Below are positions 11,526 to 23,257 of a DNA stretch of 64,000 bases, one piece after another; position 1 is the stretch's first letter; each line of letters starts with the position of its first letter. Made by a program: the position numbers and the translations under genes. The DNA is from Plenodomus lindquistii (taxonomy: Eukaryota > Ascomycota > Dothideomycetes > Pleosporales > Leptosphaeriaceae). The DNA lies in the NCBI GenBank assembly GCA_025504975.1, contig JANUWI010000007.1, positions 372,001 to 436,000 on the forward strand, read 5' to 3'. The notes beneath the pieces were generated by a model, which saw only the letters and a program-made list of their open reading frames with translations, was not told where the DNA came from and made no database searches.

Positions 11526-12746
11526 TGTGTGGAGCAGCACACACCGTTGGTTTTGATGGCGAAATGGGGGAATTGTAATTGTAACTGTTAGGCTGATTGG
11601 TATAGATTGACAGGTGGGAGGGATGTTTACTATCCACAGCCAACTCAACCGGGACCAGACAGATGATGAGACTTGAGGGGAAAGAAATGGTCTGCCAAAT
11701 AAAACGTCCGATGATTGGATCACGCAGACTGCACGTGAGATGGATGATGAGTTGCAGTATAGATGGTTGTTGTGGTCGTTGAATGACAGGACTATTACAG
11801 TCTAGCGCCTAGATCGCGTGGTGTTGGGCCGAGGTTGCAGCAACACCAGCAGCACCGAGGACGCGCCGCGTCGATTATGAATAGGTATGCATGGCAGGAT
11901 GCGTGCATACGTGCTCTCGGAGCTTGCGGCTTGGCCAATTGCGCAATGGGCGCGAAGGCCTTGGAAGCTGGACGCGAGGGACGCGAAGATGACGTATCGT
12001 GATGGGAGGGCGTGGTGGGATCTCGATTGCATGCGACGCGTTCGTGTTGGTGTCGCGGTTTTGGGGGGTTCGCGATGCGCGAGAGCTTGAGCACCAACCA
12101 TTCTTGATGCCTCTTACACAAGTGACACAGAACTACAATGGTGAGGCTGTTGGTTCACGAGTAGAATCATCTCCAAGTGCAAAACCATAGACTTTTAACG
12201 TTTTGAGATTGAACAGCCTCTGCTCTCGAGTATGCGCACAGCCAACGCATTCAGTTATTCCTACATCCACCCACCCCAATTCCAAAGTGAACCCATGCAT
12301 ATCCCACGCGCCCACACCTGTGCACAGATCCACAAAGGAACAGCCGTTCATATCACACCATCATTGGTATATCGATCGCTAATGCTATGAGCGAGTATCC
12401 AGAGCCGCTATCAAGAGAAATGAGAATAAAAAGTTGGTAGAGCCAAAGCATCCGTTATGCGCAACCATTGCTAAGACGCTTGACGCCGTTGACTCCAGTT
12501 CCAAAAGTGACGAAGAAGAATCAAGAAGAGTGATGAATTTGCCGCATCACATGTACAAACGCCTGCCGAGATGGTAAAGCCAAGTTGCAACGTGAGGTGT
12601 GCTTGAAAGGTATTCATAAAGCTGGCTCCCGGTAGAGAACATCACTCCAACCACGACTGACGATTGAGACCGTTCGGGACGTAACAGTCGATCGCGTGGC
12701 GGGTATGAAGACTATGGCCGGAAGTGCCTAAGCAAAGAACAGAGAC
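11526..12746. other. Intergenic region between HIT and cyclin genes
   Basis: This is the upstream region of HIT (-) and the downstream region of the cyclin gene (-). GC-rich frames at 11795-12121 overlap on both strands and show no domain content. No RNA gene or repeat recognised. Confidence 0.5.
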
Positions 12747-14400
12747 TTAGCGCAAGGTCTTGGGCTTGGAGGCAGGAGTCTCCTCCTCAAGCACATTACC
12801 ATACGCAGCCACATACTCCTTGGACCACTTGCGAAGGACGATGGACGCTATAGAGTGTTAGTGATAGTCGAGCAGCACAGTGGTGACGGGGTACTAACCT
12901 TTCAAAAACTTCTTGCTAGCGTACTTCTTGAAGAACGCCTCGTGAACCACGGGACCGGACAGGTAGTCGATCATCAAGTGGAGAACTGGTTGGATCTCCT
13001 CCTCTGTGTAGCCGGCGTAGTGTGCGAGGGTCACGTCCCACGGGCCACGCTCAAGGACGAGACGAGCAAGGTACATGGCGGCGGCGGCGACCTGGCTAGG
13101 AGGGTGTGCAAGGAAGCGATGGTCTAAACAGCCAATCTCCAGGAGGTACTTTCCGAGCGTACGGGTCTGAATGTCATAGTTGTCGGCTTTTGATATCCGG
13201 CGGAGGAAGTTCATTGGGTTGGGGTAGCTTAGATCGTAATTGAGAGCAGCGAGGACAAAACGTTCGGCGCTGAGGATCTCCTCCTCGGTGAAGCCATCAT
13301 CAGCAACATGGCGGAAGTTCTGTACGTGGGGCGAGAGAACCTCCTCGTACTTAGAGGCAATAAACATGGCGGTGACACCGACTAGTTGAAGACGGTCAAG
13401 CTGGACAATCTTGGCGGACAGGAAGCGATCGATAATGTTCACGGCAAGGAAGAGGGTCTCAGGCAGGAGACGGAAACGGGTGTGGACTTCGAGGAGCCAG
13501 TCGACAAGGATGCCGCGCATCTTCCACTCGAGCTCGTTCTGGCTGTCCATGTAGTCGGGGTTGGCCATGGTAGAGATCTCCAGCTCCTTCAAGTACTCGA
13601 AAATCTCGACGACGTACTCTGAGACCATCAATGGGTCGTCGACATCCTCTGCGTCGAGATTCGCAGGCTGCTCCTCCGTGATATGCTCCAAATCCTCTTC
13701 AGTAATCTGCACCGGTGCAACCTTGGAGCCCTTGACCTTTGATACCTCAGCCTCGACGACGTTCTCCTTTGGCTCCACATTTTCCGCCTCCTCTTCTACC
13801 TCCTCGATGACTTCCTCCTCCTTGGGGACCTTGGTCGCGGCAGGCGCGACGCGTTTCTTGGCGGGTTGACCCGTGATGCCGTTGCCGCTGATGGGGCGCT
13901 TCTTGGTATCTGACGAAGCAATTCTCTCTCTTGGTTCCAAGGCAGAACGCGTCGAAGTGGTTTGCTGCGAAACCTTCTGCACCTTGGTGGGTCGTGCCTT
14001 TGAAAGCGCGCCCTTGGGAGCCAGAGGCTTCTTATCCTTGGCGCCAGCACCTGGGGCCTCCGCCTTGGTGACGTTGCTGACATCGTTGAGCACGTTACGT
14101 TTTTTCGCGACGCCGTTTGCAGCGACGGTCGCTGTTGACTTGGTCTTCTGGAGAGCCTTCTTGGGCACGTCGCCGGCGGATTCGTGCGCGCCAAGACCGG
14201 CGGCCTTTGCACGCGTCAAGCGTGTCGTGCCGGCGTTCTCGTCATTTTCATTCGTGACGGCACGCTGCCGGAGTGATCGAACCTACAACGACACGTTAGC
14301 AAGCTGTTTCGGTGATGGTGGTAGGAGCCCCGCCGTGTTGGTGGTGCACGGGACGAAAGCAAGGTGAAGGTGAGGGGACGCGACGTACTCCTGGTGCCAT
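12747..14400 (-). CDS. G2/mitotic B-type cyclin (NimE/Cdc13/Clb-like)
   Basis: Three exons (14400-14389, 14282-12899, 12847-12747) give 498 residues; the first exon is only 12 nt (MAPG). The N-terminal half is low-complexity and carries a destruction box (RNVLNDVSN, about residues 66-74) and a KEN motif (about 176-178), the degrons expected for APC/C turnover. The cyclin box starts near residue 240 and contains the diagnostic MRGILVDWLLEVH, followed by FLAVNIIDRFLS and ASKYEEVLSP. The second cyclin fold follows (ALNYDLSYPNPMNFLRR). By family it activates the CDK for G2/M entry. The last exon encodes a short basic tail ending KPKTLR. Confidence 0.93.
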
Positions 14401-15372
14401 TGCAATCAATATTAGGTATGCTGGTGTGAAGGCTAGAAAGGTAATGCGAGAGCTTGGGTGAGCTCAAGAGGGGATGGTGGGTGAAGAGAAGTTGTGTTGA
14501 TGCACTGTCAGGACTGTCAGCTAGGGTCAGCAGCGAGTGGTAGCGAACGCGTAGACGGCCGAGGTTGTCAATACAGGAGCATGCAGTCCAGTGGCAAGCG
14601 TGCAGACGAAGTGTCAAAGCTGGACCACTGACGAGGCTCGCGTACTGACGATCCAGGACACGCCTAGATGGGAGCTGCAGCGGGCGTGTTTTGACGTGCG
14701 CGAGTGAGAGAGACGGACCGTAGGAGCAATGAAGCTGGTGGTGGCCGTGGTGGTGGTGATTGAGAGGACGGGGAGAAGGTCCAGCTGGGTGGGTGGCAGG
14801 AGAGGTGGTGCAGAGGGCGAGGAGGGAGAGGGCACCAAGGTGTTGTGATGGTGGAAGGCAGAAAGCGGGTTTGTTTTGAGTACGGGCTTCGGCTAGTGCG
14901 TCGGTGCTTTCGCGCCAGACTCGCAGCGCGGACGTGAACTTGGAGGGCTGGGCGCTAGCTCCCCTTTGAGCGCGTACGTGACTTACCAGCGGTGATGCAG
15001 CGCGCCAACGCGTGAAGATGCTCGCGATGACGGGATGCAGCGGAGCAGAGGCGCAGAGAGACACAGAGAGGCGGAGAGAAGCAGAGAGATGGGTTGGGCA
15101 AGTGCAGCGCAGTGCGAGCGGCGAGGTCAAGCTGCGAATGGGCGCGAGGGAGGGACACTGACACGGCAACGTTGCTGGGCCAGGTGCGCGCTGCAACGAC
15201 GGCCGTGCCGACCCGCCCTAGCCCGATGCGGCCCCCTTGAGAATTATTCGTGACATGGCCCGCAACAGCACTGGAGCACGCCTGGAGCACGCCTGGAGCA
15301 CGCCTGGCGCCCATTGCCGACTGCTTCATTGTCTGGCCGTCACGCACACGACGCCGCACGACGACGCCCACC
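14401..15372. other. Divergent intergenic region, cyclin and uL2m promoters
   Basis: The region separates the cyclin gene (-) from the mitochondrial ribosomal protein gene (+). It is GC-rich, with a long Ser/Leu/Pro-rich frame on the minus strand (14216-15196) that overlaps cyclin exon 2 and looks spurious. A short 11-bp tandem repeat lies at its right end. Confidence 0.5.
15271..15307. repeat. 11-bp tandem repeat, 3 copies
   Basis: Three perfect copies of ctggagcacgc are followed by a partial fourth. They lie about 70 bp upstream of the uL2m start codon, probably in its leader or core promoter. Confidence 0.9.
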
Positions 15373-16551
15373 ATGCTGCAGCCCCGGATATGCCGCTTCC
15401 AGCCCTCCCGCCTGGGCCGGGCCCTGCTGTCTGCCCGCACCTATTCTCAGGCCCAAGCCATCGACCTCAAGCCGCCGCCGACATTGCAGCCCCGCGTCGC
15501 TGCCGATGGCGGCGTGGCCAGAGCAGAGGGATCGCGCAAGGAGCGGTTCATCCCACTGCGGACGTACAAGCCCCGCACCAACGGCCTTCGCCATCTCAAG
15601 CGCCCCGTAAACGACCACCTCTGGAAGGGGCGGCCGTACCTCAGGCTCACCATTGAGCGCAAGGGCCAGCATCTTGGTGGGAGGAACAACACCGGACGGG
15701 TCACGGTCAGGCACAGGGGCGGCGGGCACAAGAGGCGGATACGCATCGTCGACTACAAGCGCTATCTGCCCGGCAAGCACATCGTCGAGCGCATCGAATA
15801 TGACCCCAATCGCAGCTCCCATCTCGCCCTCCTCACCCGCGTCGAGACGGGCGAGAAGTCGTACATTGTCGCCGCCGACGGTATGCGCGCCGGCGACGAG
15901 GTGGAGAGCTACAGGAGCGGTATTCCCAAGGAGCTGCTCGCCACAATGGGTGGCGGCATCGACCCGGGTATGCTGGCCGCAAAGACTGCGGCGCGAGGCA
16001 ACTGCCTCCCCATTCACATGGTCCCGCTTGGCTCGCAAGTATACAACGTCGGCTCAAAGTCAAAGGGCGGAGGTGTCTTCTGCCGCAGCGCAGGTACTTA
16101 CGCAATCATCGTGAACAAGGAGGAGGTTGAGAAGGCCAAGGGCACAGAGATCAGGCACGTCATTGTCCGTCTGCAGAGTGGAGAAATTCGCAAGGTCAGC
16201 GGCGACGCCTGCTGCACAATTGGTGTTGCCAGCAATCCTCAGGCGCATTTTGCACAGCTCGGAAAGGCAGGCCGCTCGAGATGGCTAGGAAAGCGACCAG
16301 AGGTTCGAGGTCTTGCCATGAACGCAGGTCAGTACTCAAGGGCTCTGCTCACACACACCGCAATACACTGACCCAATGTAGCTGATCATCCTCATGGTGG
16401 TGGTAGAGGTAAATCAAAGGGTAACGTGAAACCCGTGAGTCCCTGGGGCACTCCAGCCAAAGGCGGCTACAAGACACGCTACAAGAGGAACAAGCACACT
16501 TTCCTTGTCCAAGACAAACCACGCAACCAAGGAAAGCGGAGATCGAAATAG
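15373..16551 (+). CDS. RML2: Mitochondrial large-subunit ribosomal protein uL2m
   Basis: Two exons (15373-16327 and 16382-16551) joined across GTCAGT...GTAG give 374 residues. The Arg/Ser-rich N-terminus (MLQPRICRFQPSRLGRALLS) is a mitochondrial presequence, which decides the start; the frame is open further upstream but lacks this character. The body is the L2 family: GRNNTGRVTVRHRGGGHKRR, then KGTEIRHVIVRLQSGEIRKV, and the exon junction rebuilds the invariant ADHPHGGG loop near the peptidyl-transferase centre (about residues 319-326). The SPWGTPAKGG and TRYKRNK tail follows. It acts in the mitochondrial 54S subunit. The length fits fungal uL2m and is longer than bacterial L2 because of the presequence. 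Confidence 0.95.
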
Positions 16552-17592
16552 AAAGAAGCTCATGTATCACCTCCCATCTGTCTTTGTTTACGTGTATCAT
16601 ATTTGCATAGCCACATATAGCCTCACGAATCATGAGCCGCAATGTACATTATGTTGTTGGATCAACGCGAAAGCTTTCGGCCGCAGCCCAAGCAGCCATT
16701 TGTGCAACTATTGCAGAGGCGTGGCTCCCACTAGCATGCAACATCTAGACACATCGGACTGGCGTAGTACTGTAATGGTGAATGGCAGTCCTCGTCTGCG
16801 TCCGGGTACTCGATAGAATGCCCGCCTAGATGTTAGACCTATAACTCAAGCGGTGTCTTCTTCCAGGTGGGGTCCGATGACGCTTGGTCCCGCACAGATC
16901 AGTCGTATCCTTGACCCGCACACCCCGAGATTCGTCTTCTCGGCGCATCTTTGTGTACTGACAGTACTGTACGATAGCGATAGTAATCAGCATCATTTAC
17001 GGCAAGTGCAGTCAGGATTGCAACACAAGCGTGCAGAAGATGAACATACACAGGAAGATCCAAGACATGTTACATACATACAATAGTGGGATGAAATAAC
17101 AGTGGTCCCGGATGTCTGGGTTCCTCCGATGTATTTTGTCCAGATGCTCCTACGTGCAGCATGCCCAGGTGCCTGCTGGTAGACCGGTTGTGATGGCTTG
17201 CTCAAGACCACACAAACTAGCCAATGGTGCAGCCTCAAGGCGCAGCCCAGGGTCGCTGTGCGTCTTCTCTACGCGCCACTCTGACTGCTGACTTCAACAT
17301 TCTACATACGTAGCAACCTAGCAATGCGATACGACACCTGGACCCCTAGCCCTGAACCGACACGCTGACTCTCCACACTCGTTTCCTTCGAATCCATGTC
17401 TTTGTTCTGACGGAATCGACTGGCCCAACTCGGCCGACAGTTGCGCACGCGTAAAGTGTTGCCTAGGTCCTAGGGCTCCAAGGATTCTAAGGATTCTACT
17501 AGTTTCGCAACTCGCTGTGCTGACGCTTGCGGTACAACCCATCATTGGAACCTGGGCATAGCCACCACACCTGCCACTTTCTCGTCGCAAAG
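16552..17592. other. Intergenic region, promoter of Zn2Cys6 gene
   Basis: About 1 kb between uL2m and the Zn2Cys6 regulator, both on the plus strand. Only short overlapping frames are present. No RNA gene or repeat recognised. Confidence 0.5.
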
Positions 17593-20412
17593 ATGCCCTC
17601 TCCAGAATCGGAATCGCCGGACGAAGGCTTCTTCAACAATCTCTCCCAGCAGGCCCCGGACACAAATACGAACACGAACAATGCAGGCAGTCAAGAACCC
17701 CACAATGAAGCCTCGTCCAAAGTAAAGAGGATAGCGTGTGTCCTGTGTCGGAAGAGGAAATTGCGATGCGACGGTGCAAGGCCAGAATGCTCAACCTGCA
17801 AAAGGCTGGGCCACGATTGCGCCTACGATGAGGTGCGCAAGAAGAGTGGCCCAAAGAGGGGCTATGTGAAGCTCCTCGAGCAACGACTCCGTGAGTTGGC
17901 GTAGAGTCAATCCCACGACTGCCCTTACTGAGTATGCTGCAGAACAAGTCGAAACCCTGCTCAGAAACCAAGATGCGCCCGATGCGAACAAAGAAGCACC
18001 ACGACCAGACACGACCTCCGCCTACATCGCAAGCACGGTACAACAGACTCTGTCAACATCGACCGACTTCCTTCATGCGCCAGAGGCCGGCCAGGGGGTC
18101 AGCTCGACTCCATTCAACCCGGCTGGGGCCCCATCACAGCAGATGGGTACGAACAGCACTGTCGCTGAAGCAGGAATGTCTTGGGAAATGATTGGTCTTG
18201 GTCTGGAGGAGCCTCTGCCACCCCAAGATGTTCAGGACGACCTGTGAGACATACCCTTCACAACCACTACCTCGGTACTGACGATATGGACAGGTACCAG
18301 ATCTTCTTCGACAAAGTGCATCCTTCGCAACCGATGATACACAGACCACGCTTCATGGCTGCCTTGAATCTCGCGCCTCAGATGCGACCCCCCATTTGTT
18401 TGCGATACAGTATGTGGACTTTGGCGGCGGCAGCGACGGACAAGTACGAGGCTTTGGCAGAACATTTTTATCAGCGCGCGCGGAAATACGCACAAATGGA
18501 CGAGATGAAGGGCCATGGAGAATCGACCGTCACACTTGCGCATTGCCAAGCCTGGGTACTGGTATGCACATACGAGTTCAAGCAAATGTATTTCCCGAGG
18601 GCTTGGGTATCCGCTGGCCGGGCCGTTCGATTGGCACAGATGATGCAGCTGCATCGACTCGACGGGGCAGGTTTGGATGTCAAGCAATGTCTTCCTCCAC
18701 CAAAAGATTGGACAGAGCGGGAGGAGCGCAGGCGAACATTCTGGATGACGTTTGCGATAGATCGGTACGCCAGTATTGGTACAGGCTGGCCCATGATTAT
18801 TGATGAGCGTGATGTGAGTTGCGGATGCCCTATACCAATGCTGTAGAAGCTGACACATGACAGATTATGACCAACCTGCCAGCAAGCGAACAAGCCTTCG
18901 AGAAGAGTAAAGAAATGACTACAGGAAGTCTTGATCAAGTTCTCAGTCCGCATGGCGCTGCTAACCTCCAAGCAATGGGCGCCATCGTGCTGACAGCAGC
19001 GATGTTTGGCCGAAACCTCCTCCACCTTCACCGACCTGGACCTGACGACAATGACGACGACATCAATGGGGGCTTTTGGAATCGACACCGCGATATCGAG
19101 CAGATCCTGCTGCAGACATCGCTTGGACTCCCCGATCATCTGCGACTCCCCTCCAGTCTTGCGAGTCCCAATGTTGTCTTTGCAAACATGTGCCTACATA
19201 CTTCAGCTATTTGCCTGCATCAAGCAGCAATTTTCAAAGCCGACAAATATCGGTTACCAACCAGTGTCGGCAACGAAAGCAAGATTAGATGTGTCACAGC
19301 AGCAGCTGAAATAGCATCTATCATGCGAATGATCAGTCACATGGACCTTGCCGCAGTAAGTCGAACATCGTCCATGCGTCGTGTAGGGACTGACTTATCA
19401 GATGAACCCCTTTATATCATTTTGCGTGTATGTCGCAGCACGTGTATTCGTCCAATATATAAAGACTCGACCAAAAGATCAGCAAATGACCGCATCGCTA
19501 CAATTCATGCTTCAAGCAATGCACGCACTGCGTCGCAAAAACCCTCTCACCGAATCTTTCTTGGTACAGCTAGATTTTGATCTGGAGAGCGCTGGGATTC
19601 AAGGTCTCCAACAAAATGCCTTTGCACCAGCGGCATCAAGCTCACATAATTCCGACAAGTGTCAATATGGTCCCACGGTCCACATGGAGGAAACACAACC
19701 ATCAAACGCATCATCCCTGGAGTCATTCACCAGCATACCCAGCCAACAAGTTGCAACAGGTCGCTACGCGAGTTCCGCGCCAGGTCCGCCCTTCCACCTC
19801 CACAACATCAACAGCATCAACATGAATGCTCAGAGCGGTGCCTTCATGCCTTCACAAGTCCCAACGAATAATGACCATACAGCAGTTGCTTTCGCAAAAT
19901 CAAACTTCGACTTTAATGACATGACTAACGAGGTGGACTTTTCAAACGACAAATCCATCGACCAGCCCTCGCCAGCAACAATATCCTCACAATCCCGCGG
20001 CGGCTCAACATCGCAATCGTCATACTCCCCCGGCGGCCCGCAGACCAGCATACCGTATCGCCCTTCACCGAAAATGCCACCAGGTCATCTGGGTATGTCG
20101 GCCGGAAATCCCGCTACCGTTATACCCAACTCGACAATGTTTACAGGCTTCAATGCTTCAGAGAATGAAATGTTCAACAACTCGTTTGTTACATCGAGCG
20201 GGATGAATGAGGCCGGGTATCAGCAAGGCTTTATGGTAGGCAACGAGTGGGACTTCACAGCTATGAATGCTGGGACCGGGATGATGCCCATGGCAGACGG
20301 GACGTGGGATTCCATGCTCGAGAGCGTGACCGTGGGATGGGACAGCATGGCGCCGCTGCATAATGACGTCAACAACAACGGGCGAGGTGCCCAGACCAAC
20401 AGGGGAAGATGA
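17593..20412 (+). CDS. Zn2Cys6 transcription factor with fungal MHR domain
   Basis: Five exons (17593-17890, 17943-18243, 18294-18813, 18864-19355, 19402-20412) joined across four introns of 46-52 bp give 873 residues. The binuclear cluster has C49, C52, C59, C66, C69 and C76 (CX2CX6CX6CX2CX6C). It is followed by KKSGPKRGYVKLLEQRL, a linker leading into a short coiled coil that continues across intron 1. The fungal-specific regulatory domain covers about residues 200-520 (FDKVHPSQPMIHRPRF, RRRTFWMTFAIDRY). The Ser/Gln/Asn-rich C-terminus (last about 290 residues) is a likely activation region. It binds DNA in the nucleus; the target pathway cannot be read from the sequence. I considered CTF1/FarA- and XlnR-type identities and could not support either. 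Confidence 0.88.
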
Positions 20413-22086
20413 TGAAAGAATTTTTTTGGAGGAGATATCCTGTTGCTTTTATACATGTGAGGATTTTTTTGTTTTTTTTTTTCGATATATACCCACCTTC
20501 GCTAGTACCTTGGCTAAGGTCACCAAGTAGAAGACTGTTAGGTCTTTCGGTGCGTTGTCATACGCGCATTTGGGATACTAGAATTTTGTACATTTTGCAT
20601 ATATTGGTTGGGTGGGTGGATACATTTCAGGCCTGAAAGGATCTGTGGGTACTTAATATCATCACTCCTCATTACACTACACTACAACACCCACTCTTTC
20701 TATTCTGAGCATTCTTGACTCCTCGTTCTCACAAAAACATCTGTCGTCAGTCCCAGCCTTACTCCTCCCACCATCCCAAGGACCTCCAACCCCCCTTCAC
20801 CTCCCCTCTCTAACCCCCCTTCACTTCACTTCACCACGACCCACCCCACCCCACCCAAAAACAAAAAAGAAGAACAAAAAAGCCAGATCAAGCTGCCCCA
20901 CACCGCGGGAAGCGTACTTCGAACCCCGGGTACCCCCGGAATTGTCAGAAGCCCGCGATGCCACCTGCCCAAAGGCAGCCCAAAGTCTTGCCCACGGCCC
21001 AGACCCAGTGGCGTCCCACTGAGCCTTGCTGTGGGCAAGAGAAAGGAGGGCAGGTGCCCACCCGATTTTGTCTGGGGATTTTGTTGTTTTGTTTGATGGG
21101 GGATTGGTGAGTTTGAGGGGTTATGTAGAGGGGGGTTTTGTTTAGGTGGAGGTGGGTGGGCGGTGGGACCTGTGTTGCCATTCACCGCAATGGAAGGACA
21201 AACGGATGTATTGTCTAGAAACTTCTTTGAGATTCCATGGGAGTTGGGGAAAGGCGTTTGTGCGGATACCACTTCAGATGTTAGGGTTAGGACAGAAGTC
21301 GTCTTGCGGCTGCGAAAACGTCTCTTTCAATCACTTTGCTCTGCCTCCTTTGGTCTGCGACAATAATTTGGCCTTGGATCCATCACTTTTACCACTCACT
21401 GGATCAACGTTAGCCAGACTTGCGAATTCCTCTATATTCTCAGAACAGCAGGGAAGAGCATGCGCGCTACAAGGTGGATACCAGGACCTTTGCGTTGCCC
21501 AACGCCATAACCAACCATATAGATCGCGCGAATCGAATCTAGGCGAGCCAGCATAGTGAGAGGTGCGGTTCGTGCGATCGACATGTCTGTCTGCGTCCAA
21601 GTCTGACAGCGGCGTGTAGGTCGTGTACTAGAAGAACAACGTGAAGGAGAAAGACCAGGCCAAGTAGTGTACCAACCATGACAGCAACGGCAGTTGCGCT
21701 TGTGATACGTATGGACATCCAAGCTGGTGCGGTCGCAATACTTCTGGTTTATAACAATGTAATCCGACAACCGTACCTTCACTGTAGGTAGCGAAGTGAG
21801 CGAGCCAGAGTATAACTGGCGTAATGTCCATGGAGTGGAACCTAGGTTTATGCAGACATGGACACTGAGAAGGCAACGACTTAGTAGCGCCGATGAAATG
21901 CATACCTTCACGCTCTGCATCAAGTCCTAATGAGCCCTGAGTACATACTAGGGAGATATGATGGACGGGTTGCCATGCAATAATTTAAAATTCCAAAGAG
22001 TATGTACCAAAACCTCTGTCTACGCAAAAGTGACCATGATGGTGCTCGTTCACTCGAACAAGCATTTCTCTTCCCATACAGACTTT
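20413..22086. other. Convergent gene-poor region
   Basis: The region starts with the T-rich 3' end of the Zn2Cys6 gene and a C-rich, low-complexity tract (about 20680-20880). Minus-strand frames at 21432-21923 contain hydrophobic stretches and could be joined across small GT-AG gaps. None of the joins is unique or matches a family I know, so no gene is called. Confidence 0.45.
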
Positions 22087-22566
22087 CTACAACAGCGCAC
22101 CAGCAATGACAGAAGCAGCAATCATGCCCAGCATACCGAGACCCGCCTTGCTGACGCCCTGCGGCGCCGTGACCATCGCACCACTGCTTGACGAACTTCC
22201 TGTACCCGTCGCACCCGCACTCGAACTCGCCCTCGAACCACTCCCCGTCGGCGTGCTCGTCGCACTCGCGCTGTTATTTCCACTGCAAAAGATGCTCCCG
22301 GGGCTCACGCCTCCCTCCATGAAGCATGCCTGTAGCTCCGCAACTGTTTGCTGGACGCTCAGGCAGTAGTATCCGCAGTTGCCGTTGAACTCTTCGACGG
22401 GCGCAGACTTGCAGCATGAGGAGAGGGTGTCGGATACGTTGGAAGGAAGACTGGTGGTGCTGCCGACGGCGCAGGCGATGTCTGAGGTGGGAAATTGGGT
22501 GAAGTCGGCTGTGGAGCAGGAGGAGCCGCTGGCGGCGGGAGCGGCGGAGGAGAGAGATGAGGACAT
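22087..22566 (-). CDS. Ser/Thr-rich Cys-containing surface-type protein
   Basis: A single exon of 159 residues. The first part contains eight Cys residues in a compact module (about residues 17-94, including DTLSSCCKSAPVEEF and GNCGYYCLSVQQ). A Ser/Thr/Gly-rich stretch follows, and a hydrophobic C-terminus (GMLGMIAASVIAGALL) looks like a GPI signal or membrane tail. There is no N-terminal signal peptide at this Met. The leader has a TATATAA at 22684-22678 and a possible 5'-UTR intron with a GTACGC donor and an acceptor about 20 nt before the ATG, so a non-AUG or upstream-exon start cannot be excluded. No characterised family is recognised. Confidence 0.72.
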   Translation of the reverse strand: MSSSLSSAAPAASGSSCSTADFTQFPTSDIACAVGSTTSLPSNVSDTLSSCCKSAPVEEFNGNCGYYCLSVQQTVAELQACFMEGGVSPGSIFCSGNNSASATSTPTGSGSRASSSAGATGTGSSSSSGAMVTAPQGVSKAGLGMLGMIAASVIAGALL

Positions 22567-23257
22567 TGTGAGGGTTGTGAGGTAGGCTGGATGTTGTGTT
22601 AGAGCGAGTGAGAGGCTTGGGGATCCAATTGCGTACCTTGTTTGTGGCTGTCTGAAGTTGGGTGACTGTGATGTGGATTATATACTGTTTGCAGTTGAAG
22701 CAAGTCAATCAGTCAGTCGCGAGGAAATAAGTGAGTAAAGTAAGTGCAAGAAGTAAGCTGTGAGTTTGACGTTATTCACATCTCCCAAAAATAAACTTGG
22801 CTTTGCCATTAGCGTCCATCACCCCATAATTAACAGTGACTTGGCTGCCAGCGCGCCCGTCAGGTTGCTGAGCTGAGGTTGGTGACGGTCCGGGGTGTGG
22901 CCATGTTAGGACCCACATGGTTGCTCAGGAGACCTGGAAAACGTTATTTATGGGTATGACGACGGATTACTCGGCTGCGAGATGCCGAGAGAACATTCCA
23001 GTCTGGTGGTCTACGGAACATTCTGAAAGGAAAGAGGTGATAGGAATAAGGTAAAGGCTTCTGGCCGTTGGTTGATGGCTGCTCCTAGCGAAGTTTGGTG
23101 GTTCAAGGGCCATTGCTGGAAAGGCATAGCGCGATTGGGAAGTACCGTCACATGGAAGCATCTTCATTCAAGGTCAACTTTGCCTTCTTTGTCATCTGAT
23201 CTGAGTCTTGAAATTATATATACAAGAAATATTTCCACTAGACTGCGAAAATTTGGT
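22567..23257. other. Intergenic region with TATA box for the gene at 22566
   Basis: It holds the leader of the minus-strand surface-type gene (TATATAA at 22684-22678) and the 3' end of the GH105 gene. Nothing else supported. Confidence 0.5.

Noticed and set aside
14216..15196. 326-codon minus-strand frame upstream of the cyclin gene
   Set aside because: Overlaps cyclin exon 2 out of frame and is Ser/Leu/Pro/His-rich with no domain.
20900..20945. A ggttcgaa-containing stretch on the minus strand as a possible B box of another tRNA
   Set aside because: The following bases do not match the B-box consensus, and no acceptor stem or anticodon arm can be drawn around it.
21432..21923. Minus-strand frames with a hydrophobic stretch that could be a small membrane protein
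   Set aside because: Several splice combinations are possible, none gives a recognisable family, and start and stop are not fixed. Left as intergenic.
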